From NCBI RefSeq assembly GCF_000158955.1, contig NZ_GG657757.1:6081858-6145857 (forward strand): a DNA stretch of 64,000 nt, given 5' to 3'. Every line of letters begins with the position of its first letter. The first letter of the stretch is position 1. This DNA is from Streptomyces viridochromogenes DSM 40736 (GTDB lineage Bacteria; Actinomycetota; Actinomycetes; Streptomycetales; Streptomycetaceae). The position numbers and the translations under genes are program-made. Below are positions 53,861 to 62,782 of the stretch, in pieces. The notes beneath the pieces are model-generated. The model ran no database searches, was not told where the DNA came from, and saw only the letters and a list, made by a program, of their open reading frames with translations.

Positions 53861-55668
53861 CGTGCACCCTCCTCTTGGCCTGACTGTTCGCCTGACTGTT
53901 CGCCTGACTGTTCGCCGGACATCAAGTGCGCGTACTCGGCGTTCGAACGCAGCAGTTCCTGGTGGGTGCCGACCGCGGTGATCCGGCCGCCGGACAGCAG
54001 GGCGACCCGGTCGGCGAGCAGCACGGTGGACGGGCGGTGCGCCACGATCAGGGCCGTCGTGTCCGCGAGGACCTGGCGCAGGGCGGCCTCCACGGCGGCC
54101 TCCGTGTGCACGTCCAGGGCCGACAGGGGGTCGTCCAGGACGAGGAACTCCGGCTGCCCCACGACGGCTCTGGCGAGCGCGAGCCGCTGCCGCTGCCCGC
54201 CGGAGAGGCTGAGGCCCTGCTCGCCGACCCGGGTCTGCGTCCCCTGCGGCAGCGCGTGCACGAAGTCGGCCTGTGCGACGGACAGGGCGCGCTCCAGCTC
54301 CCTCTCGCCGGCCGTGCCGTCCGTCCCCATGAGAACGTTGTCGCCGACTCCGGCCGAGAAGAGCGTGGGCTCCTCGAAGGCGACGGCGACCTTGGTGCGC
54401 AGCGCCTCCCTGGACAGGGCGGCGATGTCGACGCCGTCCAGGGTGATGCGGCCCGAGGTCAGTTCGTAGAGGCGGGGGATGAGCGCGGTGAGCGTGGTCT
54501 TGCCGCTGCCCGTCGCCCCGACCAGGGCCATGGACTCGCCGGGCCGGATGTGGAGCGTGACGCCGTCGAGGACGGGCGCGGAGCCGGGCGGGGCGTCGGG
54601 GTAGCGGAACCGGACGTTGTCGAAGCGCAGGCCTTCGTCCTCGGCGTTCGGTGCGGCAGCGGCCGCCCCCGGGTCCTCGACGCCCTCGTCCATCACCTCG
54701 AAGTACCGCTCCGTCGCCGTCGCCGCCTCCTGGCTCATCGCCAGCAGGAAGCCGATCGACTCCACCGGCCACCGCAACGCCAGGGCCGTCGACAGGAACG
54801 CCACCAGCGTGCCCGCCGACAACGCCCCGTCGGCCACCTGGGCGACCCCCACCACCAGCGCAGCCCCGATCGCCACCTCCGGCAGCGTCACGATGACGCC
54901 CCAGATCGTCGCCAGCAGCCGCGCCTTGCGCAGTTCCGTGCCGCGCAGTGTCCCCGACAGCTCCCGGAACGCCCGCGCCTGGCTGCGATGGCGGCCGAAG
55001 CCCTTGATGACGCGGATGCCGAGCACGCTCTCCTCGACGACCGTGGTGAGGTCGCCGACCTGGTCCTGGGCGAGCCGGGCCACCTTGGCGTACCGCTTCT
55101 CGAAGATCACGCAGGTCACCATGAGGGGCACCGCGGGCCCGAGGACGACCAGACCGAGGGTCCAGTCCTGGAGCAGCATGATGACCACGCCGACGAGGAT
55201 CGTCACCCCGTTGACCAGCAGGAACGTCAGCGGGAAGGCGAGGAACTGACGCAGCAGCATCAGGTCCGTCGTCCCCCGGGACAGCAACTGCCCGGACGCC
55301 CACCGGTCGTGGAACGCCACCGGCAGCCGCTGGAGGTGCCGGTACAGAGCCGCCCGCATCGACGCCTCGACGTGGGACAGCGGCCGCGCCACGAGCCACC
55401 GCCGCAGGCCGAACAGCAGCGCCTCCGTGAAGCCGAGGAGCAGGAGGAACAGCGCCCCGAGCCACACCCCGCCCGGGTCGTGGTCCGCGACCGGTCCGTC
55501 CACCAGCCACTTCAGCACGAGCGGGATCACCAGACCCACGCACGAGGCGAGTATCGCCACGAACGCGGCGCTGAACAGCCGCGCCCGCACGGGCCGCACG
55601 TACGGCCACAGACGCAGCAGCGTACGCACGGCGGAACGGTCCTGGGCGGGTGCGGGTGTAGTGGCCAT
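53857..55668 (-). CDS. ABC exporter half-transporter with degenerate ATP site
   Basis: A 603-residue fused membrane/ATPase protein starting at ATG 55668. Six membrane helices (about 30-320) precede the nucleotide domain with Walker A GATGSGKT, a Q-loop reading AFEEPTLF where Glu replaces Gln, canonical LSGGQRQRLALARA, Walker B FLVLDDPLSALD with Asp in place of the catalytic Glu, and H-loop VAHRPST. Substitutions at these two positions are typical of the degenerate half of heterodimeric exporters such as TM287/288 and BmrC. The C-terminus ends in repeated GEQS units (12-bp repeats at about 53875-53915). It is coupled to the second half by an ATGA overlap. Confidence 0.94.
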   Translation of the reverse strand: MATTPAPAQDRSAVRTLLRLWPYVRPVRARLFSAAFVAILASCVGLVIPLVLKWLVDGPVADHDPGGVWLGALFLLLLGFTEALLFGLRRWLVARPLSHVEASMRAALYRHLQRLPVAFHDRWASGQLLSRGTTDLMLLRQFLAFPLTFLLVNGVTILVGVVIMLLQDWTLGLVVLGPAVPLMVTCVIFEKRYAKVARLAQDQVGDLTTVVEESVLGIRVIKGFGRHRSQARAFRELSGTLRGTELRKARLLATIWGVIVTLPEVAIGAALVVGVAQVADGALSAGTLVAFLSTALALRWPVESIGFLLAMSQEAATATERYFEVMDEGVEDPGAAAAAPNAEDEGLRFDNVRFRYPDAPPGSAPVLDGVTLHIRPGESMALVGATGSGKTTLTALIPRLYELTSGRITLDGVDIAALSREALRTKVAVAFEEPTLFSAGVGDNVLMGTDGTAGERELERALSVAQADFVHALPQGTQTRVGEQGLSLSGGQRQRLALARAVVGQPEFLVLDDPLSALDVHTEAAVEAALRQVLADTTALIVAHRPSTVLLADRVALLSGGRITAVGTHQELLRSNAEYAHLMSGEQSGEQSGEQSGQEEGAR

Positions 55669-55795
55669 CGGCAGCGAGCCTACGGACCGCCACTGACACT
55701 GCCCACCGAGTTTCTGGCGACTCCGACTCGTCCTGTGGCCCTACGACCTGGGGGTACCTCCCGACCGCGCGACGGCCTACCGGTGGGCTCCTCGG

Positions 55796-57220
55796 CTAGT
55801 CCGGGTACGGCAGCAGACCGGAGGCGATCTTCTCCCAGGAGGACCTGAGCTCCGCCAGCAGCTCCGGCCGGTCCGGGGCGAGATCGGCCTGCTCCCGCTG
55901 GTCCTCGGCCAGGTTGTACAGGTGGTCGGTTCCCTTGGCGTCCCGGTAGTACTTCCAGTCGCCGCGCCGCAGCGCCCGGTTGCCCCGCACCCGCCAGAAC
56001 AGGTCCCGCTCGGGCGGTTCCTCGCCCCGCAGCAGGTACCCGGCGAGGCTCGTGCCGTCCAGTGGGTACGCCGGGTCGTGCCGGGCGCCGGCCAGCTCCA
56101 GCAGGGTCGCGGTCCAGTCGGGGGAGAAGTGGGGCTCGTGACTGACCTGGCGGCCGTCGATCCGGTCGGGCCAGCGCAGGATCGCCGGCACCCGGATGCC
56201 GCCCTCCTGGAGGGAGAACTTCCCGCCGCTGAGCGGCCACAGGTACGACCAGCGCTCGCCGCCGTTGTCGCTGGCGAACAGCACCACGGTGTCGTCCTCC
56301 TGCCCGGAGCGGCGCAGCGCGGCGAGCACCTCGCCGACGGCCGCGTCCAGGCTCTCCACCATCTGCGTGTACTTGGCGACCGAGCCGCCGTCGTAGTGGT
56401 TCAGGGCCTTGCTGACCTCGGCCTGGCTCTTCGCCGCCCTGATCTTCGCCGCGATCCCGGCGGCGGTCTCCTCGTCGCCCTCGGCGAGCCAGGGCCAGTG
56501 CGGGGTGGTGAAGTTGAGGTTGAGCAGCCAGGGCCGGTCGTGGTCCCGGCGCACGTACTCCACCGCCCGTTCGGTGAGGACGGTCGTGTAGTACCTCAGG
56601 TCCTGGTACTCGGCGTCGCCCTCGTAGAGGTCGTACGCGCCGAGCTGGCCGAGCTTGGAGTAGTACTCCAGCACGCCCCCGAAGTTCCCGAAGAACTCGT
56701 CCCAGCCCGACTTGGTCGGACTGAAGTCGGGCAGCCAGCCGCAGTGCCACTTGCCGATGAGCGCGGTGTCGTAGCCCGCCTTCTTCAGCAGGGAGGCGAG
56801 GGTGGGGTGGTTCGGGTCCAGGCCTTGCGACTTGTCGGCTATCGGCTCGGCGAGGCCGCCCTTCGTACGGCCCGGATAGCGGCCGGTGTAGAGGCTGAAC
56901 CGGGTCGGCGAGCAGGTCGAGGAGCCGGAGTAGGCGTCCGTGAAGCGCACGCCCTGGCGGGCCAGCCGGTCCAGGTTCGGCGTCCTGATGTGCGGGGCGC
57001 CGTACGAGGACAGGTCGGCCCAGCCGAGGTCGTCACCCAGGATGACGAGGAAGTTGGGGCGCCGGCCGGATCCGGCACCGGGACGGGCCGTGAAGGGACG
57101 CTCGACGGGGGTGGCACCGGCGGCATCGGTGGCACCGGCGGCACCGGCCGTACCGGCGACGGCGCCCACGGCACCGCTTCCGACGAGAGCCCCTAGGGCA
57201 CGACGGGATATTTCGGGCAT
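55796..57220 (-). CDS. Tat-exported sulfatase (arylsulfatase A type)
   Basis: A 474-residue sulfatase. The N-terminus SRRALGALVGSGAVGAVAG carries a twin-arginine signal, fitting enzymes whose active-site Cys is converted to formylglycine in the cytosol before export. The core begins RPNFLVILGDDLGWADLSSYG (metal-binding D63, D64), then the sulfatase signature CSPTR (C103) in STCSPTRFSLYTGRYPGR, and IGKWHCG, NFTTPHWPW, FASDNGGERWSY and VPAILRWPD. C103 requires a formylglycine-generating enzyme encoded elsewhere. The substrate is a sulfate ester, not otherwise defined. It lies alone between the ABC exporter and glgX, both on the same strand. Confidence 0.93.
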   Translation of the reverse strand: MPEISRRALGALVGSGAVGAVAGTAGAAGATDAAGATPVERPFTARPGAGSGRRPNFLVILGDDLGWADLSSYGAPHIRTPNLDRLARQGVRFTDAYSGSSTCSPTRFSLYTGRYPGRTKGGLAEPIADKSQGLDPNHPTLASLLKKAGYDTALIGKWHCGWLPDFSPTKSGWDEFFGNFGGVLEYYSKLGQLGAYDLYEGDAEYQDLRYYTTVLTERAVEYVRRDHDRPWLLNLNFTTPHWPWLAEGDEETAAGIAAKIRAAKSQAEVSKALNHYDGGSVAKYTQMVESLDAAVGEVLAALRRSGQEDDTVVLFASDNGGERWSYLWPLSGGKFSLQEGGIRVPAILRWPDRIDGRQVSHEPHFSPDWTATLLELAGARHDPAYPLDGTSLAGYLLRGEEPPERDLFWRVRGNRALRRGDWKYYRDAKGTDHLYNLAEDQREQADLAPDRPELLAELRSSWEKIASGLLPYPD

Positions 57221-57395
57221 GCGGAGGTCCTGGGATTCAGAGAGGGGGAGGGGGAGGGGCCGCGGCTCGGTACGGACGTTGCCAGCGGTGCGACGGCGGG
57301 GTCAAGAAGATCCCCGGCGAGTTCACGCACCCGCAACGGGCGGCGACAAGGCCCGCCGGACGGGCCGCGACATCGCCCGCCGGCGAAACGATGCT

Positions 57396-59648
57396 TCAGC
57401 CGGCCACGCGCAGCAGCAGCACCGCCCGGGCCGGCACCGTGATCTCCGTCCCCGCCGGGTGCACCACGCCCGGCGCTTCCCCCTGCTCCTCCAGACTCGT
57501 GTCCACGACCACCTCGTACCGCTCCGCCCACGGCGGCCCCGGCAGCGCGAAGCTCACCGGCGTCTCACCCGCGTGCAGGACGGCCAGGAAGCTGTCGTCG
57601 AGGATCTGCCGCCCCCGCTCGTCCCGGCCCGGGATGTCCCGTCCGGACAGGTACATGGCCAGCGAGGCGGCCGGCGCGTACCAGTCCTGCTCCGTCATCT
57701 CGGTGCCCCGGGAGGTGAACCAGGCCAGGTCGCGCAGCCCGTCCGCGGTCTGCGCCCGGCCCGAGAAGAAGGCCCGGCGCCTGAGCACCGGGTGCCGGTG
57801 ACGGAGCTTGATCAGCCGGGAGGTCAGCTCGAACAGCGCCCTCCAGCCGGGGTCCTCCAGCAGGCTCCAGTCCACCCAGCCGATCTCGTTGTCCTGGCAG
57901 TAGGCGTTGTTGTTCCCGCGCTGGGTGCGGCCCAGTTCGTCGCCCGCGACCAGCATGGGCACGCCCGTGGACAGCAGCAGGGTGGTGAGCAGGTTCCTGA
58001 GCTGCCGCCGCCTGAGCGCCCGTACGCCCTCGTCGTCCGTCTCGCCCTCGGCACCGCAGTTCCAGGCCCGGTTGTCGTCCGAGCCGTCCCGGTTGCCCTC
58101 GCCGTTGGCCTCGTTGTGCTTGCGCTCGTAGGTCACCAGGTCGCGCAGGGTGAAACCGTCGTGCGCGGTGACGAAGTTGACCGACGCGTACGGCCTGCGC
58201 CCGCCCCAGGCGTACAGGTCGCTGGAGCCCGACAGGCGGTAGCCCATCTCCCGAACATCGGGCAGGGCGTGCCGCCAGAAGTCCCGGACGGCGCCCCGGT
58301 ACCGGTCGTTCCACTCCGTCCACAGGGGCGGGAACGCCCCCACCTGGTATCCGCCCGACCCCACGTCCCACGGCTCGGCGATCAGCTTCACCCGGCGCAG
58401 CACCGGGTCCTGGGCGATGACCGCCAGGAACGGGGAGAGCATGTCGACGTCGTGCATGGAACGGGCCAGCGCCGCCGCCAGGTCGAAACGGAAGCCGTCC
58501 ACGCCCATCTCGGTCACCCAGTACCGCAGGGAGTCGGTGATCAGCCGCAGGACGTGCGGCTGGACCACGTGCAGGGTGTTGCCGCAGCCGGTGTAGTCGG
58601 CGTAGCGGCGCGGGTCGTCCTGGAGGCGGTAGTAGCCGCGGTTGTCGATGCCCTTCAAGGAGAGCGTCGGGCCGAGTTCGCCCGCCTCCGCCGTGTGGTT
58701 GTAGACCACGTCGAGGATGACCTCGATTCCGGCCGCGTGCAGGGCGCGCACCATGCGCTTGAACTCGCCGACCTGCTGACCGGTCGTCCCGGAGGCCGCG
58801 TAGCCGGAGTGCGGGGCGAAGTAGCCGACGGAGTTGTAGCCCCAGTAGTTCCGCAGGCCTCTGCGCAGCAGGTGGTCCTCGTGGGCGAACTGGTGCACCG
58901 GCAGCAGCTCCACCGCCGTCACCCCCAGCCTGACCAGGTGCTCGATCGCGGCCGGGTGCGCGAGACCGGCGTAGGTGCCGCGCAGTTCCTCGGGGATCTC
59001 CGGGTGCAGCCGGGTGAAGCCCTTGACGTGCAGCTCGTAGATCACGGAGTCGGCCCACGGCGTCTTCGGGCGGCGGTCGTCGGCCCAGTCGTCGTCATCG
59101 TGGACGACGACGCCTTTGGGGACGTACGGCGCCGAGTCCCGCTCGTCGCGCACGGTGTCGGCGACGTGCTGCTGCGGCCAGTCGCGGACGTGCCCGTACA
59201 CCTCGGGAGGCAGCGAGAAGTCCCCGTCCACCGCGCGCGCGTAGGGGTCGAGGAGCAGTTTCGCCGGGTTCCAGCGGGAGCCCGTCCAGGGGTCCCACCG
59301 GCCGTGCACCCGGTAGCCGTAGCGCCGGCCGGGCAGCACGCCCGGCACGAAACCGTGCCAGATCTCGTGGGTCAGCTCGCCGAGCCGGACCCGCGACTCC
59401 TTGCCCGCCTCGTCGAAGAGGCACAGCTCCACGCCCTCGGCCCCGCCCGCCCACAGGGCGAAGTTGGTCCCCGCCACCCCGTCCGGACCGACCCGGAACC
59501 GGGCGCCCAGCGGCGTCGGCGCGCCCGGCCAGGCAGGCACCGTGGGCGGCGGCGCGGCGGTCCGCCGTACGCCGTTCGCGGCGGCCTGGCGCCCGTTCCC
59601 GGCGGCCCGACGAGCGGCCACCGCCTCCTGCTCGGCTGCGCTGGACAC
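57396..59648 (-). CDS. glgX: Glycogen debranching enzyme GlgX
   Basis: Hydrolyses alpha-1,6 branches of phosphorylase-trimmed glycogen, complementing GlgP. The 750-residue protein starts at GTG 59648 with GGGAGG seven bases upstream. A disordered Ala-rich head (about 1-40) is followed by a CBM48 module (about 45-160, TPLGARFRVGPDGVAGTNFALWAG) and a GH13_11 barrel with VIYELHVKGFTRLHPEIP, VILDVVYNHTAEA, GFRFDLAAALAR (nucleophile Asp), LIAEPWDVGSGGYQVG (acid/base Glu) and FVTAHDGFTLRDLV. NNNAYCQDNEIGWVDW is specific to GlgX/isoamylase. It lies 10 kb from the glgE cluster on the same strand, with no immediate operon partner. Confidence 0.95.
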   Translation of the reverse strand: MSSAAEQEAVAARRAAGNGRQAAANGVRRTAAPPPTVPAWPGAPTPLGARFRVGPDGVAGTNFALWAGGAEGVELCLFDEAGKESRVRLGELTHEIWHGFVPGVLPGRRYGYRVHGRWDPWTGSRWNPAKLLLDPYARAVDGDFSLPPEVYGHVRDWPQQHVADTVRDERDSAPYVPKGVVVHDDDDWADDRRPKTPWADSVIYELHVKGFTRLHPEIPEELRGTYAGLAHPAAIEHLVRLGVTAVELLPVHQFAHEDHLLRRGLRNYWGYNSVGYFAPHSGYAASGTTGQQVGEFKRMVRALHAAGIEVILDVVYNHTAEAGELGPTLSLKGIDNRGYYRLQDDPRRYADYTGCGNTLHVVQPHVLRLITDSLRYWVTEMGVDGFRFDLAAALARSMHDVDMLSPFLAVIAQDPVLRRVKLIAEPWDVGSGGYQVGAFPPLWTEWNDRYRGAVRDFWRHALPDVREMGYRLSGSSDLYAWGGRRPYASVNFVTAHDGFTLRDLVTYERKHNEANGEGNRDGSDDNRAWNCGAEGETDDEGVRALRRRQLRNLLTTLLLSTGVPMLVAGDELGRTQRGNNNAYCQDNEIGWVDWSLLEDPGWRALFELTSRLIKLRHRHPVLRRRAFFSGRAQTADGLRDLAWFTSRGTEMTEQDWYAPAASLAMYLSGRDIPGRDERGRQILDDSFLAVLHAGETPVSFALPGPPWAERYEVVVDTSLEEQGEAPGVVHPAGTEITVPARAVLLLRVAG

Positions 59649-59835
59649 CTGTCAGCCTCCCGCGGCTCGTGGGACGACGGGGGACAGAGAGGTGCGGCCC
59701 CGTGCGCGGCCCGGGTCGCGGCTCCCCTGCGCGTCGTCCTCCCCACTGTTCTGCCCAGAGCATGGGTCGCACTCACGTTTCCCCGGGGGCGGGCATGGTC
59801 GTTTCCCGGGGACGCGGCCGGTCGTTGGGCACCTC

Positions 59836-61080
59836 GTGAGGCACGTACAAGGGCGCGCGCGGCGCGCGAGGGCCGCGCTGGCCGCCGTAGTGACATGGGC
59901 AGGGCTGATGGCCGGGGCCACGGGCTGTACCTCGGACGACATGGGCGGGATCGCCGGCGCCTTCGGCGCGCCCCCGGCGCCCGAGGACGTCATCCGGGTC
60001 TCGCCCGACGACGGCAGCAGGGGTGTGCGCCCCGGCAGGAAGCTGCGGGTGCGCGTGCCCGGCGGACGCCTGGAGTCGGTGAAGGTCGTCAGGTCGCAGG
60101 ACGCGCAGGAGACCCCGGTGCGCGGGCGCCTGTCCGCCGACCGGCTCACCTGGGAGCCCGAGGAGAAGCGGCTGGCGCTGGCGGCGAAGTACACCGTCGA
60201 CGTGGTGGCCGTGGGCGGCGACGGACGCCGCTCGGCCCGGCACACCACCTTCACGACGTACGTCCCCGAGGAACGCTTCATCGGCTACGTCACCCCGGAG
60301 AACCGCGCCACGGTCGGCACCGGAATGATCGTCTCACTGGAGTTCAACCGGGCGATCGCCCACCGCGCCGCCGTGGAACGCGCGGTGCGGGTCACCGCCA
60401 GTCCCGCCGTCGAGATCCGCCCGCACTGGTTCGGCAGGACCCGCCTGGACTTCCGTCCCGAGGAGTACTGGAAACCCGGCACCCAGGTCACCGTCGCCCT
60501 GCGCCTGCGGGACGTCGAGGGGGCCCGCGGGGTCTACGGCCTGCAGCACAAGACGTTCTCCTTCACCGTCGGCCGCAGCCAGGTCTCCGTGGTCGACGCC
60601 GCCCGCCACACCATGGAGGTCCGCCGCGACGGCGAAACGCTCGCCACCGTGCCGGTCACGGCCGGCGCCCCCAAGACCACCACGTACAACGGCAAGATGG
60701 TGGTGACCGAGATGCTCGAGGTCACCCGGATGAACGGCGCCACGGTCGGCTTCAAGAAGCGCGACGGCAAGGGCGAGTACGACATCCCGGACGTCCCGCA
60801 CGCCATGCGCCTGACCGACTCCGGCACCTTCCTGCACGGCAACTACTGGGCCCACCACTCCGTCTTCGGGCACAGCAACGTCAGTCACGGCTGCGTCGGA
60901 CTGCGCGACGTGAAGGGCGGCGGTGCCGCCACCCCGGCCGGCTGGTTCTTCGACCGCAGCCTCGTCGGGGACGTCGTCGAGGTCGTCAACAGCAATGACA
61001 AAGAGGTCGATCCCGACAACGGGCTCGGAGGCTGGAATATGGGCTGGAACGCATGGAAGGCGGGCAGTGCGGTGAAGTAG
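59836..61080 (+). CDS. Lipoprotein L,D-transpeptidase with Ig-like domains (first copy)
   Basis: A 414-residue cell-wall enzyme that makes 3-3 peptidoglycan cross-links or attaches proteins. GTG 59836 leads into a signal peptide with a lipobox-like AGATGC. Two Ig-like domains (about 45-240) precede a YkuD domain with QVSVVDAARHTMEVRRDG, GTFLHGNYWAHHSVFG and the catalytic SHGCVGLRD. A Trp-rich C-terminal tail (GGWNMGWNAWK) is shared with the paralogue. No Shine-Dalgarno sequence is visible. A 14-codon ORF (59795-59839, MVVSRGRGRSLGTS) stops over the GTG (GTGA), suggesting coupled translation. It is divergent from glgX and in tandem with the second copy. Confidence 0.92.
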   Translation: MRHVQGRARRARAALAAVVTWAGLMAGATGCTSDDMGGIAGAFGAPPAPEDVIRVSPDDGSRGVRPGRKLRVRVPGGRLESVKVVRSQDAQETPVRGRLSADRLTWEPEEKRLALAAKYTVDVVAVGGDGRRSARHTTFTTYVPEERFIGYVTPENRATVGTGMIVSLEFNRAIAHRAAVERAVRVTASPAVEIRPHWFGRTRLDFRPEEYWKPGTQVTVALRLRDVEGARGVYGLQHKTFSFTVGRSQVSVVDAARHTMEVRRDGETLATVPVTAGAPKTTTYNGKMVVTEMLEVTRMNGATVGFKKRDGKGEYDIPDVPHAMRLTDSGTFLHGNYWAHHSVFGHSNVSHGCVGLRDVKGGGAATPAGWFFDRSLVGDVVEVVNSNDKEVDPDNGLGGWNMGWNAWKAGSAVK

Positions 61081-61236
61081 TCCGACACGGGGGTGGGTTG
61101 ACGCAGCGTTCCGTTGGGACCGAACGGTGACATTCGCGGGCCGCCGGTGCCGTTCACCCTGTGGTTACTATTCGCCGGTGCGCGGGGGACGCGCAGGGGC
61201 GCGGGGCCTGACCAGGCCCGGGGAGGGGAGAACCAC

Positions 61237-62463
61237 GTGAACGGGCGACCGATATCGGGGGCGTCGGTTGGCGGGCGGAACGGAGCGCTCGCACTGATAG
61301 CCGGGGGGCTGCTGCTGGCCGTCACGGCGTGCGGTGGCGGGGGGACGGGTTCCGGTGCCGGCGGGGGCGAGGGCAAGGGCTCGGACGCCGCGCGGAGCAA
61401 GCAGTCCGAGGCCGTCGTCAGCATCACGCCGAAGGACGGCGCCAAGTCCGTCGACACCAGCGGCGCGCTGAAGGTCACCGCCGCCAAGGGGAAGCTGACC
61501 GAGGTCGAGGTCGAGGACGGCAAGGGCAGGAAGATCGCCGGGAAGATATCCGGGGACGGCGCCACCTGGACGCCGTCCACCCATCTGGCCGCGGCCACCA
61601 AGTACAAGGTCCACGCGGTCGCCAAGGACTCCGAAGGCCGCACGGCCGCGGAGGACACCGGCTTCACGACCCTGACGCCGGACAACACCTTCACCGGCAG
61701 CTTCACCCCCGAGGACGGCTCCAAGGTCGGGGTGGGCATGCCGTTCTCCATCCGCTTCTCGCGGGGCATCACCCACCCGGACGACGTCGAGAAGGCCATC
61801 CGCATCAGGACGGAACCGGCCGTCGACGTCGAGGGTCACTGGTTCGGCAACGACCGTCTCGACTTCCGCCCCGAGAAGTACTGGAAGCCCGGCACCAAGG
61901 TGACCGTCGACCTCGACCTCGACGGCGTCGAAGGCCGCCCCGGCGTCTACGGCGAGCAGGACAAGACCGTCGACTTCACCATCGGCCGCAACCAGGTCTC
62001 CGTGGTCGACGCCAAGAAGCTCACGATGAAGGTCACGCGCGACGGCAAGACCGTCAAGACCATCCCGGTCACCACCGGCAAGCCCGGGATGGAGACCTGG
62101 AACGGCCAGATGGTCGTCAGCGAGATGCTCACGGTGACCCGGATGAACGGCGAGACGGTCGGCTACGGCGGCGAGTACGACATCAAGGACGTCCCGCACG
62201 CCGTGCGCCTGACCACCTCCGGCACCTTCCTGCACGGCAACTACTGGGCGGGCGGCGCCTTCGGCAACTACAACGCCAGCCACGGCTGCATCGGCCTGCG
62301 CGACGTGCGCGGCGGCTGGGACAAGAAGGTGCCGGCCGCGTGGTTCTTCAACCACTCGATGGTCGGCGACGTCGTGGTCGTCAAGAACTCCGAGGACCGG
62401 ATCGTCGACCCGGACAACGGGCTCAACGGCTGGAACATGTCCTGGGAGAAGTGGAAGAAGTGA
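61237..62463 (+). CDS. Lipoprotein L,D-transpeptidase with Ig-like domains (second copy)
   Basis: A 408-residue paralogue of the preceding gene. GTG 61237 (VNGRPISGASVGG) has GGGGAG six bases upstream. The signal peptide ends in a lipobox LLAVTACG, followed by a short Gly/Ser linker. Two Ig-like domains and a YkuD domain have QVSVVDAKKLTMKVTRDG, GTFLHGNYWAGGAFGNYN and catalytic SHGCIGLRD; the tail is LNGWNMSWEKWKK. Differences from copy one lie mainly in the linker and first Ig-like domain. Such enzymes contribute to beta-lactam-tolerant cross-links in actinobacteria. The strong hairpin at 62474-62519 ends the transcript. Confidence 0.94.
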   Translation: MNGRPISGASVGGRNGALALIAGGLLLAVTACGGGGTGSGAGGGEGKGSDAARSKQSEAVVSITPKDGAKSVDTSGALKVTAAKGKLTEVEVEDGKGRKIAGKISGDGATWTPSTHLAAATKYKVHAVAKDSEGRTAAEDTGFTTLTPDNTFTGSFTPEDGSKVGVGMPFSIRFSRGITHPDDVEKAIRIRTEPAVDVEGHWFGNDRLDFRPEKYWKPGTKVTVDLDLDGVEGRPGVYGEQDKTVDFTIGRNQVSVVDAKKLTMKVTRDGKTVKTIPVTTGKPGMETWNGQMVVSEMLTVTRMNGETVGYGGEYDIKDVPHAVRLTTSGTFLHGNYWAGGAFGNYNASHGCIGLRDVRGGWDKKVPAAWFFNHSMVGDVVVVKNSEDRIVDPDNGLNGWNMSWEKWKK

Positions 62464-62473
62464 CCCCGGCCTG

Positions 62474-62519
62474 ACGGCAGGGGCCCCGGTGTGACGGACC
62501 GCACCGGGGCCCTTGCCGT
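62474..62519 (+). terminator. Very strong terminator after the second L,D-transpeptidase
   Basis: ACGGCAGGGGCCCCGGTG / CACCGGGGCCCTTGCCGT, 18 pairs with one G-U and a 10-nt loop, 10 bp after the stop codon. Confidence 0.92.
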
Positions 62520-62769
62520 TGGCCCCCGTGCGGTGCTTGCCCGGGGGCAACCCCTGGACCCCCGGCCGATGTGACCCACCGCACCGCCCCCAAATCTGTT
62601 AGCCCCCGTGCTGTGTTTGCCCGGGGGCAACCCCTGGACCCCCGGCCGATGTGACCCACCGCACCGCCCCCAATCCCGTTAGCCCCCGTGCTGTGTTTGC
62701 CCGGGGGCAACCCCCGGACCCCCGGCCGATGTGACCCACCGCACGCCCCCAAATCTGTTAGCCCCCGTT
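62519..62769. repeat. Three tandem 80-bp repeats plus partial fourth
   Basis: Units begin TTAGCCCCCGTGCTGTG at about 62519, 62599, 62679 and (partial) 62758, with periods of 80, 80 and 79 bp and near identity. Each contains the hairpin TTGCCCGGGGGCAA, then CTGGACCCCCGGCCG, GATGTGACCCACCGCAC and CCCCCAAATCTG. No coding frame of credible codon use spans them. They fill most of the interval before the enoyl-CoA hydratase. Confidence 0.93.
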
Positions 62770-62782
62770 CAACCTACTACCT

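Noticed and set aside
53875-53915. 12-bp repeats as an insertion or attachment site
   Set aside because: They encode the GEQS units at the C-terminus of the exporter half and are simple in-frame slippage repeats.
51995-55699. 1234-codon frame as a single fused ABC transporter
   Set aside because: Only the last 621 codons encode a transporter; the first half in that frame is a shadow of the other half-transporter, which is in another frame and overlaps by ATGA.
60885-61805. 306-codon minus-strand frame across the two transpeptidases
   Set aside because: Ser/Pro-rich antisense frame without start context; it overlaps two conserved YkuD genes.
62519-62769. CRISPR array
   Set aside because: Whole 80-bp units are repeated without variable spacers, there are only three copies, and no cas gene is in the window.
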